DNA of 64,000 nt from Aquimarina longa SW024. Lineage in GTDB: Bacteria; Bacteroidota; Bacteroidia; Flavobacteriales; Flavobacteriaceae. The DNA lies in NCBI RefSeq assembly GCF_001401755.1, contig NZ_KQ474099.1, positions 739,692 through 803,691 of the forward strand. Reading direction: 5' to 3'. The position numbers and the translations under genes were made by a program. Shown here piece after piece: positions 9,116 through 19,053 of this stretch. The notes beneath the pieces are model-generated. The model saw only the letters and a list, made by a program, of their open reading frames with translations. It had not been told where the DNA came from and did not search any database. How positions within the stretch are numbered: position 1 is the stretch's first letter; each line of letters starts with the position of its first letter.

Positions 9116-11443
9116 CTATAAACTAAACTCATCTATGTTTTCATCTTGGCTATTGTTCTTTCTAAAAGCATCACAATTAACTTCTATACTAAGGTCTTTT
9201 GGCTTAGTAAATGCTGCTTTAGAAATTTTTAGTGTTTTATCTTCATAGCATTTTCTCATAAACAACCCCCATATAGGTAATGCCATTGCTGCTCCCTGAC
9301 CAAATCTAGTGGTTCTAAAATGAACTGCTCTATCATCTCCACCAACCCAAACTCCTGTACAAAGATTAGGAACAATTCCCATAAACCAGCCATCACTTTG
9401 ATTTTGTGTTGTTCCTGTTTTACCTGCAATAGGGTTTGTAAACTGATATGGATATCCTGTAATTACGTTTTTAAGATCATAGCGAGAAGAAGGTCCTGAT
9501 CGTAAACGAGCTCCTGATCCTGATTGTGTAACTCCCTCCATTAGGTTAATCGTAACATAAGCTGCCTCTTTACTAATTACATCTCTAGTTTCTGGTACAA
9601 ACTGATACAAAATCGTACCATTTTTATCCTCAATACTAGTAATTGTTACTGGCTTAGTGTAGATTCCTTGATTAGCAAAAGTACTATATGCGCCCACCAT
9701 TTCTGATAATTTTAAATCTACTGAACCTAATGATATCGAGGCTACTTCTAGAATCTCTGATTCTACTCCCATTTTGTTTGCTAACCGTACAATAGGTACT
9801 GGTCCTATTTTATCCATTAATCGTGCAGAAATAGTATTTACAGATTTAGCTAATGCTTCTTTAAGACTCATATAACCTGTATAGTCTGCATCACTATTTT
9901 TTGGTGTCCAATCTTCTAATACACCATGAGAGCCTGCAGGAATGGTTATCTGAGATTTTGGTAACGTATCGCAAGGCGATAGCTTAAGTTGATCAACGGC
10001 AGTTGCATATACAAAAGGTTTAAATGTAGATCCTACCTGACGTGCTCCTTGATATACATGATCATATTGAAAATGTTTATAGTTTACTCCCCCAACCCAT
10101 GCTCTTACATGTCCTGTTTGTGGTTCCATAGACATTAATCCTGAGCGCAAAAACTTTTTATAGTATAAAATAGAATCTCGTGGAGTCATTATAGTATCTA
10201 TTTCTCCTTTCCAGTTAAATATTCTCATTTCAGTCTTTTCGTCAAAAGACTTTAATATTTCTTTTTCCGTTTTGCCCTGACTCAGCATTTTCTTTCTTCT
10301 GGCAGATGTTTTAATACTACGATTTAATATTCTTTCTACTTCAGTTTTTGTGATATTTCTAAAAGGACTGGTTTTATTATCTTTTTCTTGCTTATCAAAT
10401 TCTTTTTGAAGATTAGACATATGCTCTTTTACTGCTTCTTCTGCATATTTCTGCATACGAGAGTCTATAGTTACATTAATTCGTAATCCATCTCTATAGA
10501 TATCATAATACACTTCATCTCCATCTTCATTTTCTCCTTTAGGGTTCTTTTTTACCCAATTAGACATCCAGCTTCTTACATATTCTCTAAAATAAGTTGC
10601 TACTCCATCATTATGACCTTCTGGAGAATAGTCTAACTTCAATGGTATTTGTTTTAGGCTATCTCTTTCTTGCTCAGTAATATATTCATATTTCTCCATC
10701 TGATTAAGAACAACATCTCTTCGATTTTTCACTAATTCTGGTCGCCTCAGAGGATTAAAAAGGGATGAGTTTTTTAACATCCCGACTAATACTGCTGCTT
10801 CTTCTTTTGCAAGATCTTTTGGGTTTTTACCAAAATAAATTCTTGATGCTGAACTTACACCAATAGCTTGATTTAAAAAATCATACTTATTAAGATACAT
10901 CGTTACGATCTCTTTCTTGGTATATTGTCTTTCTAGCCGTGTTGCAATTACCCATTCTTGAATTTTTTGTAAATATCTTTCAAACTTATTCCTTGATCCC
11001 CCAGTGAATAATTGCTTTGCTAATTGCTGTGATATCGTACTTGCTCCTCCTCTACTTCCTAAAAAGATAAAAGCTCTAAGTGTCCCTCTTGCGTCTATCC
11101 CTGAGTGTTCATAAAATCTTGCATCTTCTGTAGCTACTAAAGCATTTACCAAATGCTCAGGAAGATCTTCGTAATTGACTGGTGTACGGTTTTCTTTAAA
11201 AAATGTGCCTATCTGCACTCCATCTGAAGAGATGATCTGGGTAGCGAGATCATTTTTAGGGTTTTCTAATTCTTCAAATTTTGGCATCTCTCCAAAAACT
11301 CCCCAGCTTGCAAAAAGAAATAATAATGCTATTAAAAATATCCCTGCACCAAATAGTACCCAAAATACTTTTATAAATTTTAGCGTACTGTTAACTGGCT
11401 TTTTTGTAGTTCTTTTTTTCGACTTGGATTTTGCCTTTGCCAT
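9116..11443 (-). CDS. class A penicillin-binding protein 1A
   Basis: Bifunctional peptidoglycan synthase with glycosyltransferase (GT51) and transpeptidase activity, anchored in the inner membrane. The 775-aa protein has a basic N-terminus, a TM helix at about 25-47, the GT51 motifs EDARFYEHSG and GGASTISQQLAKQL, and a transpeptidase domain with STFK (in GSTFKPF, active serine), SVN and KTGTT. Its length and domain order are those of Bacteroidota PBP1A (mrcA/ponA type). It is the last gene of a conserved minus-strand run ricT, gldH, PBP1A, so cell-wall growth, gliding and RNA-maturation genes are co-directional. Confidence 0.95.
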   Translation of the reverse strand: MAKAKSKSKKRTTKKPVNSTLKFIKVFWVLFGAGIFLIALLFLFASWGVFGEMPKFEELENPKNDLATQIISSDGVQIGTFFKENRTPVNYEDLPEHLVNALVATEDARFYEHSGIDARGTLRAFIFLGSRGGASTISQQLAKQLFTGGSRNKFERYLQKIQEWVIATRLERQYTKKEIVTMYLNKYDFLNQAIGVSSASRIYFGKNPKDLAKEEAAVLVGMLKNSSLFNPLRRPELVKNRRDVVLNQMEKYEYITEQERDSLKQIPLKLDYSPEGHNDGVATYFREYVRSWMSNWVKKNPKGENEDGDEVYYDIYRDGLRINVTIDSRMQKYAEEAVKEHMSNLQKEFDKQEKDNKTSPFRNITKTEVERILNRSIKTSARRKKMLSQGKTEKEILKSFDEKTEMRIFNWKGEIDTIMTPRDSILYYKKFLRSGLMSMEPQTGHVRAWVGGVNYKHFQYDHVYQGARQVGSTFKPFVYATAVDQLKLSPCDTLPKSQITIPAGSHGVLEDWTPKNSDADYTGYMSLKEALAKSVNTISARLMDKIGPVPIVRLANKMGVESEILEVASISLGSVDLKLSEMVGAYSTFANQGIYTKPVTITSIEDKNGTILYQFVPETRDVISKEAAYVTINLMEGVTQSGSGARLRSGPSSRYDLKNVITGYPYQFTNPIAGKTGTTQNQSDGWFMGIVPNLCTGVWVGGDDRAVHFRTTRFGQGAAMALPIWGLFMRKCYEDKTLKISKAAFTKPKDLSIEVNCDAFRKNNSQDENIDEFSL

Positions 11444-11578
11444 ATATTTTTAGCTATTTAATCTATTGTTTTTCAAAGGTCAGAGGAATTCCTCAATACT
11501 AACTTATACTTAATTATCTATTCTTTTTATAAAAACGCGGAACAGACTTTTTTTTTATAATTAACTTTTAAATTATAA

Positions 11579-12073
11579 CTAAAGATTCTGTTTTTTTTCT
11601 ATTCTAAATCCAACATCCGTAATCCCTACTAGAGATGACACTCCATTAACTTCTCCATTCTTTCGCATTGCATGCTGTAAAATTATTATATACTCTCCTT
11701 GTTCTTTAAAGCTTACATTCTCTTTATACCACAATTTATTCTCTTTAAGGTCAGTAAACCCTGTTCCTAACCATTCTCCATTAGGCATTGCAAAACGATA
11801 TTCTAAGGTATCTGTAATTACTTTCCCATTTGGAAATTTCATTTCGCTAATTAAAAATAAATTATTGTATTTATACTCATTATTATTACGAATATTAATA
11901 AATAAATCATACGTTTCTAGAGAGTCTAATTGAGGGAGTTTAAAACTTATTTTCTCATTCATTTCCCAAGCACCTGATACTGTTTGATACTGGTCAAAAA
12001 CTTGTTTATCATCACAAGAGACTATACTAATAATTACACTAAAAATTATTATGAAAAACTTAAGCTTTATCAT
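11579..12073 (-). CDS. gldH: gliding motility lipoprotein GldH
   Basis: A 164-aa lipoprotein with a signal peptide ending in the lipobox IVSC (Cys20) and the GldH pattern: CDDKQVFDQYQ, then a small beta-rich domain ending GVSSLVGITDVGFRIEK. GldH is one of the lipoproteins required for gliding and type IX secretion in flavobacteria, probably attached to a membrane near GldK-N. Its start overlaps the end of ricT by 14 bp, indicating translational coupling. Presence of gldH suggests that the organism encodes the T9SS/gliding machinery. Confidence 0.93.
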   Translation of the reverse strand: MIKLKFFIIIFSVIISIVSCDDKQVFDQYQTVSGAWEMNEKISFKLPQLDSLETYDLFINIRNNNEYKYNNLFLISEMKFPNGKVITDTLEYRFAMPNGEWLGTGFTDLKENKLWYKENVSFKEQGEYIIILQHAMRKNGEVNGVSSLVGITDVGFRIEKKQNL

Positions 12074-13340
12074 TATTCCTATTACGAGATCTGCGTTTTT
12101 TATTACGTTGATTCTTTGATTTATTTGAATTCCTATTTTCAGGAGTTGTTCCTTTAGTTTTCTTTGAAGCTACTACTTGCTTTTCTAAAGGTCTTTTATT
12201 CCCTGTATTACTTCTTCTTTTGTTTCGATTCCTTCTTTTATTACGTTTTGGCTGATCAAATCGTGTTAAACTATCTTGTCCTACAACGTTTTCAAAATTC
12301 GTTTTAGTATCTCCTATGAATTCTGAAACATATTCTTCTAAGCTAATTACTTTTTCGCCACTAGTATTTGCAGCAATTATCTCATTGACATCTTCGGTAG
12401 AGATTCTGTGCCAGTTCATCCATTCTCCTTCATAAGCATACCATGATATTCCTTTAAAAATATCAATTTTTTGGCATACAGCAACTCCTTTTTCGGTTTT
12501 AAGTTTTACGTCCGTTTTAGGAAAGCTATTGAGTGCATCAATATATGCATCTAGTTCATAATTAAGGCAACATTTTAATTTTCCACATTGTCCTGCTAAT
12601 TTTTGAGGATTTAAAGACAACTGCTGATATCTTGCTGCGCTTGTGTTTACTGATCTAAAATCAGTAAGCCATGTAGAGCAACATAGTTCTCGACCACAAG
12701 AGCCAATACCCCCTAAACGAGCAGCTTCTTGCCTAAATCCTACTTGACGCATTTCTATACGTGTACTAAATTCTTGTGCAAATTCTTTTATCAATTGCCT
12801 AAAATCAACTCGTTCTTCTGCGGTATAATAAAATGTAGCTTTTGATCCATCTCCCTGAAATTCAATATCAGAAATTTTCATCTGTAACTTTAATCTAATT
12901 GCAATTTCTCGAGCGCGAACTTTCATACTTTCTTCTCGATCACGAGCTTTTTGCCATATATCGATATCTTTCTGAGAAGCTTTTCTATATATTTTCTTTA
13001 CTTCTTCACTAGTTATATCTACTTTCTTTTTTTTCATTTGCACACGAACCAATTCGCCAGTAAGTGTAACTATACCTATATCATGACCTGGAGAGGATTC
13101 TGTAGCGACAACATCGCCAATACTTAAAGAAAGATTTTCTGTATTTTTAAAGAAGTGTTTTCTTCCATTTTTAAACCGTATTTCAACACAGGAAAAAGGT
13201 GCTGATCCACTAGGAAGTGACATATTTGATAACCAATCAAAAACGGTTAACTTATTACAACCATCTGTACCACAGGTACCATTATTCTTACAACCTTTTG
13301 GTTGCCCGTCTTTTGCGGAGGAACAACTGTTACACCCCAT
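12060..13340 (-). CDS. ricT: PSP1-domain protein, RicT/YaaT-like
   Basis: A 426-aa PSP1-domain protein. In Bacillus the homologue (RicT/YaaT) joins RicA and RicF in an Fe-S complex that aids RNase Y; the role in Bacteroidota is unproven. The N-terminus is Cys-rich (MGCNSCSSAKDGQPKGC). The PSP1 core contains ELCCSTWLTDF and GQCGKLKCCLNYE, with the conserved cysteines. The last 60 residues are a highly basic, disordered tail (KRNKRRNRNKRR). I start at the ATG at 13340, because the 15 codons before it would hide the typical Cys-rich N-terminus. It overlaps gldH. Confidence 0.92.
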   Translation of the reverse strand: MGCNSCSSAKDGQPKGCKNNGTCGTDGCNKLTVFDWLSNMSLPSGSAPFSCVEIRFKNGRKHFFKNTENLSLSIGDVVATESSPGHDIGIVTLTGELVRVQMKKKKVDITSEEVKKIYRKASQKDIDIWQKARDREESMKVRAREIAIRLKLQMKISDIEFQGDGSKATFYYTAEERVDFRQLIKEFAQEFSTRIEMRQVGFRQEAARLGGIGSCGRELCCSTWLTDFRSVNTSAARYQQLSLNPQKLAGQCGKLKCCLNYELDAYIDALNSFPKTDVKLKTEKGVAVCQKIDIFKGISWYAYEGEWMNWHRISTEDVNEIIAANTSGEKVISLEEYVSEFIGDTKTNFENVVGQDSLTRFDQPKRNKRRNRNKRRSNTGNKRPLEKQVVASKKTKGTTPENRNSNKSKNQRNKKRRSRNRNNDKA

Positions 13341-13435
13341 ATTTTCTATATATATTGAAATTTGTCTACGATAAAAACGTAACAAATACGGTTCTTACTT
13401 ATAGCTAGAAACACCCCATTTCTAACATATCAATC

Positions 13436-13496
13436 GCTAAAGATACTATGAAATGAGGATAAAAAAAACTATCTGCTATAGTATCTTTAGCTTTTT
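13436..13496. terminator. 13-bp stem terminator between trhO and ricT
   Basis: GCTAAAGATACTA (13436-13448) and its exact complement (13479-13491) flank a 30-base loop, followed by TTTTT. It lies immediately after the trhO stop codon on the minus strand and before the ricT promoter region. Confidence 0.65.
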
Positions 13497-13501
13497 AGAT
13501 A

Positions 13502-14533
13502 TTACTTCTTGTATTTCAATGCCTCAGAACGGCCTTTTTTAAAGATTTTATTGCTATTACCTTTACCTTTTCTCAATGCTTTTTGTTCTTCATATGGTAA
13601 TCGATTAACCTCCATACATTCTTTAGAACAACAATTTTCTAATACTGTTGCACATTCTTCGCATTGAATAAACAGTAAGTGACAGGCCTCATTCTCACAA
13701 TTAACATGGGTGTCACAAGGCGCACCACATTGATGACAATTGGCTATTATATCATTAGATATACGCTCAGATCTCCTATGGTCAAAAACAAAATTTTTAC
13801 CTAGAAATTTATTCTCTAATCCCTGTGATTCTACTTGTCGTGCATATTCAATAATACCTCCTTCTAGCTGAAATACATTTTTAAACCCTTTATGCTTATA
13901 ATATGCACTAGCTTTTTCGCATCGTATACCACCAGTACAATACATTACTAATTTTTTATCCTCCTTATGGTCCTTAAGGTCTTCTTCTATAATATCCAAA
14001 GAATCTCTAAATGTATCTACATCAGGAGTTACTGCTCCTTTAAAATGACCTATTTCACTTTCATAATGATTACGCATATCTACCAATACGGTATTGGGAT
14101 CTTCTATAAGTGTATTGAATTTTTTTGCATCTACATGAACTCCTTTATCTGTAACATCAAAAGCATTATCATCTAATCCATCAGCAACAATCTTTTTTCG
14201 AATTTTTACCTTTAGTTTTAAAAAAGACTTTATGTCTTGTTCTCTCGCGATATTAAGACGCACATTTTCTAAAAAAGTAATACTATCTAAATGTTTTTTG
14301 AAAGCTGTAAAGTGTGGTGCAGGAACAGATAATTGTCCGTTTATTCCCTCTTTAGCTACATAAATCCGACCTAGAACATCAAGTTCGTTCCAATGGATAA
14401 AAAGGTGATTTCTAAAGATTTCTGTGTTACCGATATGTGCGTATTTATAGAAAGATAGCGTAAGACGGTCTGTACCGGCTTCATCAATAAGAGCTGCTCT
14501 TTCTTTTGCACTTAATTTGTTGTACAGTTGCAT
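13502..14533 (-). CDS. trhO: tRNA uridine-34 hydroxylase TrhO (rhodanese-fold)
   Basis: Oxygen-dependent formation of 5-hydroxyuridine at tRNA position 34. The 343-aa product has the N-terminal UPF0176 acylphosphatase-like domain (about 1-120), a rhodanese domain with VDMRNHYESEIGHF near 151-164 and the active-site loop CTGGIRCEKA (Cys199), then a C-terminal Cys-rich zinc region (CHQCGAPCDTHVNC and ECCSKEC-like pairs) and a basic tail, all normal for TrhO (YceA). It is a single gene on the minus strand, ended by a long-stem terminator. Confidence 0.94.
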   Translation of the reverse strand: MQLYNKLSAKERAALIDEAGTDRLTLSFYKYAHIGNTEIFRNHLFIHWNELDVLGRIYVAKEGINGQLSVPAPHFTAFKKHLDSITFLENVRLNIAREQDIKSFLKLKVKIRKKIVADGLDDNAFDVTDKGVHVDAKKFNTLIEDPNTVLVDMRNHYESEIGHFKGAVTPDVDTFRDSLDIIEEDLKDHKEDKKLVMYCTGGIRCEKASAYYKHKGFKNVFQLEGGIIEYARQVESQGLENKFLGKNFVFDHRRSERISNDIIANCHQCGAPCDTHVNCENEACHLLFIQCEECATVLENCCSKECMEVNRLPYEEQKALRKGKGNSNKIFKKGRSEALKYKK

Positions 14534-14796
14534 GCTATACCTATGTTTTATAAGTTAAAAGAAATTATTTATTTCAGACAAAATTACAAATAATTTTGAT
14601 TTTAAGATTTTATTCTTTTTACCTAAGTAATTTTTAAATAACTCTGTTAAAAAAAAACATTAAAAACCTAAAGTTTCAAAAAATGAAACTAACTCTCTAT
14701 TTTTACTTAGAGTAATCATCTTTTTGCAAAAGATAGACACAAACCTTGAGTATCTTTAAACGATCAAGCATTATAGCTATTAAAAATTTAATCGTA

Positions 14797-14939
14797 ATGA
14801 AAAACTTAAGAAATCTTACAGGAACAAAAAACACTTAGTAAAGAGTAACAAAAAAGTATTAATGGTGGTTCAATGTTTTAATTGTAAAGGTCGTTTACAA
14901 CCGATTCATTGTAAAGGAGATGATTCTGACAATGGTTAG
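14797..14939 (+). pseudogene. decayed GG-leader peptide precursor
   Basis: An ATG at 14797 begins MKNLRNLTGTK. After a one-base excess in an A-run (14826-14831) the next frame reads TLSKE, a TAA codon (14846-14848) where CAA would give Gln, then QKSINGGSMF. After another one-base excess in a T-run (14876-14879), the third frame reads a Cys-containing core of 19 residues starting NCKGRLQPIHCKG and ending at TAG (14937-14939). The composite is a textbook LSKEQQKSINGG leader plus core. Two homopolymer indels and one stop codon mean it is either genuinely decayed or partly a sequencing artefact. Confidence 0.7.
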
Positions 14940-15066
14940 GAAATCAATAAATAATATAAAAAACACATTATAAATTAAATAGCTAGTATTTGTTGTTAAT
15001 AACGATTTCACAATCCATATCTTAACTATAAAAAGAAATAGTACTTTAGCAAAAAGTTTAATCCCA

Positions 15067-16104
15067 ATGTCAAATCCAGATATATTTGATCAACAAATGA
15101 GCACAGAGAAAGACGCAAAATTAAAAGCATTAAAGCTTACCTTAGATAAATTAGATAAAGCATACGGAAAAGGAACTGTAATGAAGATGGGGGATAGTGC
15201 CGTTCAGGAGGTAGATGTTATCCCTACAGGATCACTGGGTCTAGACCTAGCATTAGGAGTTGGTGGATATCCCAGAGGAAGAGTTATTGAAATATATGGT
15301 CCTGAATCTTCTGGTAAAACAACACTTACACTACATGCGATAGCTCAGGCGCAAAAATCAGGAGGTATTGCAGCCTTTATTGATGCAGAACATGCGTTTG
15401 ATCGTTTTTATGCAGAAAAATTAGGTGTTGATATCGACAGCTTAATTATTTCTCAACCAGATCATGGAGAGCAAGCTTTAGAAATTACTGATAACTTAAT
15501 CCGATCTGGAGCTATCGATATTATTGTTATTGATTCTGTTGCTGCATTAACTCCAAAAAGCGAAATCGAAGGTGAAATGGGAGATTCTAAAATGGGTCTT
15601 CATGCAAGATTAATGTCTCAAGCACTTCGAAAACTAACCAGTTCTATTAGTAAAACGAATTGTACCGTAATATTCATTAACCAACTCCGTGAAAAAATTG
15701 GAGTGATGTTTGGAAATCCTGAGACCACAACAGGTGGTAATGCTTTAAAGTTTTATGCTTCTGTACGTTTAGATATCCGTCGTTCTACACAGATAAAAGA
15801 TAGTAATAGTGAGGTACAGGGTAATAAAACTCGTGTAAAAGTGGTTAAGAATAAGGTAGCACCACCTTTTAGAACTGCAGAATTTGATATCATGTACGGG
15901 CAGGGTATTTCTAAAAATGGTGAAATCATTGATATTGGTGTTGATTATGAGATCATTAAAAAAAGTGGCTCGTGGTTTAGCTATCAAGACACTAAACTTG
16001 GTCAAGGACGAGATTCTGTAAAAAATTTACTAAATGATAATCCAGAACTTATGGAAGAACTTGAAGAAAAAATCAAAGAAGCCATAAAAATTGTAAAAGA
16101 ATAA
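15067..16104 (+). CDS. recA: recombinase A
   Basis: Forms filaments on single-stranded DNA for homologous recombination and repair. The 345-aa protein has Walker A GPESSGKT at 78-85, the Walker B stretch [13 protein letters not shown], loop L2 with [27 protein letters not shown] (quoted in parts: [10 protein letters not shown] and GNPETTTGG), and the normal acidic C-terminus. The start is the ATG at 15067; a TACTTTAG box resembling the Bacteroidota -7 element lies at 15042-15049. It is monocistronic, ended by a strong terminator. No LexA box is evident, as expected for this phylum. Confidence 0.98.
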   Translation: MSNPDIFDQQMSTEKDAKLKALKLTLDKLDKAYGKGTVMKMGDSAVQEVDVIPTGSLGLDLALGVGGYPRGRVIEIYGPESSGKTTLTLHAIAQAQKSGGIAAFIDAEHAFDRFYAEKLGVDIDSLIISQPDHGEQALEITDNLIRSGAIDIIVIDSVAALTPKSEIEGEMGDSKMGLHARLMSQALRKLTSSISKTNCTVIFINQLREKIGVMFGNPETTTGGNALKFYASVRLDIRRSTQIKDSNSEVQGNKTRVKVVKNKVAPPFRTAEFDIMYGQGISKNGEIIDIGVDYEIIKKSGSWFSYQDTKLGQGRDSVKNLLNDNPELMEELEEKIKEAIKIVKE

Positions 16105-16124
16105 AAATATCTTACATAACAATT

Positions 16125-16152
16125 TTAAAATCCCGAAGTTCGGGATTTTTTT
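16125..16152 (+). terminator. recA intrinsic terminator
   Basis: AAAATCCCGAA-GTT-CGGGATTTTTT forms a compact GC-rich stem followed by a T-tract, 20 bases after the recA stop codon. Confidence 0.92.
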
Positions 16153-16297
16153 ATACCCAATATCCGGATATACTATATCATTTATCACATAAATCTAAGC
16201 TAAAAATAAATATGTGTTTTCTTACAATAAAACATTTATTAATTTTTTACATATGATATAAAGCAACCTTATCCATAGTAAAGCATCTATTTATCAA

Positions 16298-16717
16298 ATG
16301 AACGATATAATGAGAAGGATAAAAATAATTTTAATAGTTCTTATAATAAGTATCTTTGGATGCTCTGATGATGATACTAGCTTTTTCTATGAATTAATTC
16401 CTATTCAAAATGTCGTTCTTCCTGATTATTTTAAAAAAGGAGAAACACACAAAGTTATTGTATCTTATTACAAGTCAACTAATTGTCATTATTTTTCGGG
16501 TTTTGACTATAATAAATCAAGCAATAAACGGGCAGTGTCTGTAGTTAATTTAAAAATTGACAAGAAAGAATGTAAAGACATAGAGACTAAGGATTTAATA
16601 GAAGTTTCCTTTAATTTTTTTGTTGGAAAAGAAAAGTCTTACATTTTTAAATTTTGGCAAGGAAGAGATAAGAATGGAAATCATACGTTTTTAACAGTAG
16701 AAGTACCTGTAAAATAA
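16298..16717 (+). CDS. hypothetical lipoprotein
   Basis: A 139-aa product with a hydrophobic signal helix and the lipobox IFGC followed by SDDD, the acidic +2 context that in Bacteroidota often directs lipoproteins to the surface. The mature part is small and probably beta-rich. Two Cys residues (in STNCHYF and KKECKDI) may pair. No recognised domain. A second in-frame ATG (16310) four codons in is an equally good start. It lies 16 bp upstream of the sigma-factor gene in the same direction and may be co-transcribed with it. Confidence 0.75.
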   Translation: MNDIMRRIKIILIVLIISIFGCSDDDTSFFYELIPIQNVVLPDYFKKGETHKVIVSYYKSTNCHYFSGFDYNKSSNKRAVSVVNLKIDKKECKDIETKDLIEVSFNFFVGKEKSYIFKFWQGRDKNGNHTFLTVEVPVK

Positions 16718-16733
16718 TTAGTATATAAAAAAG

Positions 16734-17294
16734 GTGTTAGTGGGTTTAGACCAACTTATAAAAAAATGCAAGAAAAGAAATGCTCAGGCTCAAGAGCAAT
16801 TATACAGGTTGTATAGTAGCAAGCTGTTTTCAATATGCTTAAAATATTCTAATGATTATTCTAGTGCGGAAGACATCTTACAAGATTCTTTTATAACCAT
16901 TTTTGATAAAATAAATCAATATAAAAATCAAGGTTCTTTTGAAGGATGGATAAAACGAATAACGATAAATACAGCATTACAAAAATATAGAAAACAAAAG
17001 GTTTTTGAGATTATTAATGAAGACCAACTTGAAGAAGAAGTAGAGATACAAATTGATGATAATGAGATTCCTCTGGAATATCTACTAAAAATAATTCAAC
17101 AATTACCAGATCGATATCGGTTAGTATTTAATCTATATGTGTTAGATGGTTATTCTCATAAAGAGGTTGCAGAAATGTTAGAGATATCTACAGGAACTTC
17201 TAAATCTAATTTATCAAGAGCAAGAACTATTTTAAAAGAAAAACTACAACTCAACCAAGAGCTTTATGCTCGATCAATTAAAGGAAGAGGATGA
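16734..17294 (+). CDS. ECF-type RNA polymerase sigma factor
   Basis: A 186-aa sigma-70 family ECF regulator. Region 2 carries NDYSSAEDILQDSFITIF (about residues 40-57) and FEGWIKRITINTALQKYRKQK. Region 4 has LPDRYRLVFNLYVLDGYSHKEVAEML, here cited as LPDRYRLVFNLYVLDG and SHKEVAEML, an intact HTH. The start is GTG at 16734; another GTG follows two codons later, and no ATG precedes region 2. It overlaps the next gene by 4 bp (ATGA), so the two are translationally coupled. Its promoter targets and signal are unknown. Confidence 0.93.
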   Translation: MLVGLDQLIKKCKKRNAQAQEQLYRLYSSKLFSICLKYSNDYSSAEDILQDSFITIFDKINQYKNQGSFEGWIKRITINTALQKYRKQKVFEIINEDQLEEEVEIQIDDNEIPLEYLLKIIQQLPDRYRLVFNLYVLDGYSHKEVAEMLEISTGTSKSNLSRARTILKEKLQLNQELYARSIKGRG

Positions 17295-18874
17295 ATGATA
17301 AAAAAAACATAGATCGGTTATTTCAGGAAAGATTTAAAGATTTTGAAATTACTCCAGATGAAGCTGTATGGGCAAAGATTAAAGCTCATCAAAAAAAGCA
17401 AGAGAAGAGAGTTCTTCTAATTCCTATTTGGTATAAAACTGCGGGGGTTGCTGCATTAATTGCTATCATATTTGGTATTAGCTATTCGTATTTATCCCTT
17501 AGCCCACAAAACGATACTATTATAACTAATTCAAACACCAAAAAGAGAATTGAAAAGACACCTAATGATTATTTTAAACCTATTTCTTCAGAAAAAAATA
17601 GAATAGTTACAGAAGAAAAAGAAACAAATAACAATACTATAAAAGCAAAAGCCATTGAGCCTAATCAGAATCCTGAGATGCATCCACATAATAATTTTAA
17701 ACCTTTTGTTACCAAAGAAAATTCGGTTGCTAAAACTTCAAAACAGACATCTCCTCAACCTAAAAAAAATGAGAACTTAACTTCTATACCTAGTTCCATT
17801 TATAAAGATCAAATTACTGATAACACCGCGTTTACCCAAGAACACAACATAACCAAACAAATTGATCCATTACAAAATGCTCCCCCCTCTACTAACAAGA
17901 AAAAAACAAACGAAACAAATGTTATTGCAGGTTATCAAAATAAAGATTTGAAATCAGAAAAAGAGCACCCTCTTTTTATAACACCTAATAAAAGTAATAA
18001 TTCTATTGACACTACTGATATTGTAGAAAAAAATATAGTTAAAAATGATACAGAGAACAGTACTACCGAAGAGAATCTAGATCAGAAGAATAAAAAATCT
18101 ATTTTTGATGCTATAAACCATGATGAAGAAGAACTCCCTGAAGAGGCTATAGCAATAAAAAAATGGAATATCACACCTAACATTGCTCCTGTATATTATA
18201 ATACTACAGGAAATGGATCTTCTATAGATGCTCAGTTTGCTGATAATGAAAAAAAGGGTGAAATAAATATGAGTTATGGCATACAAGTTTCTTATGCTAT
18301 AAACAAAAAAATTAGTGTCCGTTCTGGAATAAATAAGGTTGCTTTTAGCTATAATACCAAAGATGTAGGTTTTACTCCTTCTAGAATAGCTCAGCATTTA
18401 GGAAACATCAATTATAATACTTCTTCTGATGTTATTTTAATTTCTGATGTTAGAGATACAGAAACTAGTGAGCCTCTTGATTTTACCTCAGATGCTATAA
18501 ACCAAAAACAAAATGTAGGATTACTCAATCAAAGTATTGAATATATAGAGGTTCCTATGGAAATGAAATATGCTTTGATTACTAAAAAAATTGGAGTCAA
18601 TATTATTGGAGGTATTAGTACACTATTCTTGCAAAATAATAGTATTGCTATAAAAACTGGAAGTCTTGAAACTCCCATAGGCAACGCCAATAATCTTAAC
18701 AGCACGAGCTTTAGTGGTAATATCGGGCTAGGAATAGGGTATCAAATATCAGATCAGTTAGAAGCTAGCCTTGAACCAATTTTTAAATATCAGTTTAATG
18801 CATTTAATAACAATACAGGTAATTTTAAGCCTTATTATTTTGGCATATATACAGGAATCAGTATTAAGTTTTAA
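17291..18874 (+). CDS. single-pass membrane-anchored protein with C-terminal outer-membrane-type beta-barrel
   Basis: The 527-aa partner of the ECF sigma factor. Residues 1-45 are cytoplasmic and charged (DRLFQERFKDFEITPDEAVWAKI, shown as DRLFQERFKDF and PDEAVWAKI), the start seen in Bacteroidota sigma-associated anti-sigma-like proteins. One TM helix follows at about 50-70, then a 200-residue N/T/K/E-rich disordered linker. A C-terminal beta-strand domain from about 290 ends in a phenylalanine-containing strand (IYTGISIKF), like outer-membrane-barrel proteins. It probably spans the periplasm and senses or regulates through the N-terminal segment. That role is inferred from the 4-bp overlap with the sigma gene. 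Confidence 0.8.
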   Translation: MNDKKNIDRLFQERFKDFEITPDEAVWAKIKAHQKKQEKRVLLIPIWYKTAGVAALIAIIFGISYSYLSLSPQNDTIITNSNTKKRIEKTPNDYFKPISSEKNRIVTEEKETNNNTIKAKAIEPNQNPEMHPHNNFKPFVTKENSVAKTSKQTSPQPKKNENLTSIPSSIYKDQITDNTAFTQEHNITKQIDPLQNAPPSTNKKKTNETNVIAGYQNKDLKSEKEHPLFITPNKSNNSIDTTDIVEKNIVKNDTENSTTEENLDQKNKKSIFDAINHDEEELPEEAIAIKKWNITPNIAPVYYNTTGNGSSIDAQFADNEKKGEINMSYGIQVSYAINKKISVRSGINKVAFSYNTKDVGFTPSRIAQHLGNINYNTSSDVILISDVRDTETSEPLDFTSDAINQKQNVGLLNQSIEYIEVPMEMKYALITKKIGVNIIGGISTLFLQNNSIAIKTGSLETPIGNANNLNSTSFSGNIGLGIGYQISDQLEASLEPIFKYQFNAFNNNTGNFKPYYFGIYTGISIKF

Positions 18875-18929
18875 AATAATAATAATTTAGTTAGTTCGGT
18901 AGTTATTGCCTTGGTAAGCAATAATGAGC

Positions 18930-18966
18930 AAAGTCGTTTCTATAGAGAAGCGGCTTTTGTTTTTTT
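18930..18966 (+). terminator. terminator of the sigma/barrel operon
   Basis: AAAGTCGTTTCT pairs with AGAAGCGGCTTT over 12 bp (including G-U pairs) with a 4-base loop, followed by a T-rich tract. It lies 55 bases past the barrel gene. Confidence 0.85.
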
Positions 18967-19053
18967 ATAGGTCATTTATAAAAATCAATTGTATAAGAAA
19001 AGAGTATGCTTTGTTATTACAATTAAATTGGTAGTATGGCTGAGACAAACTTA

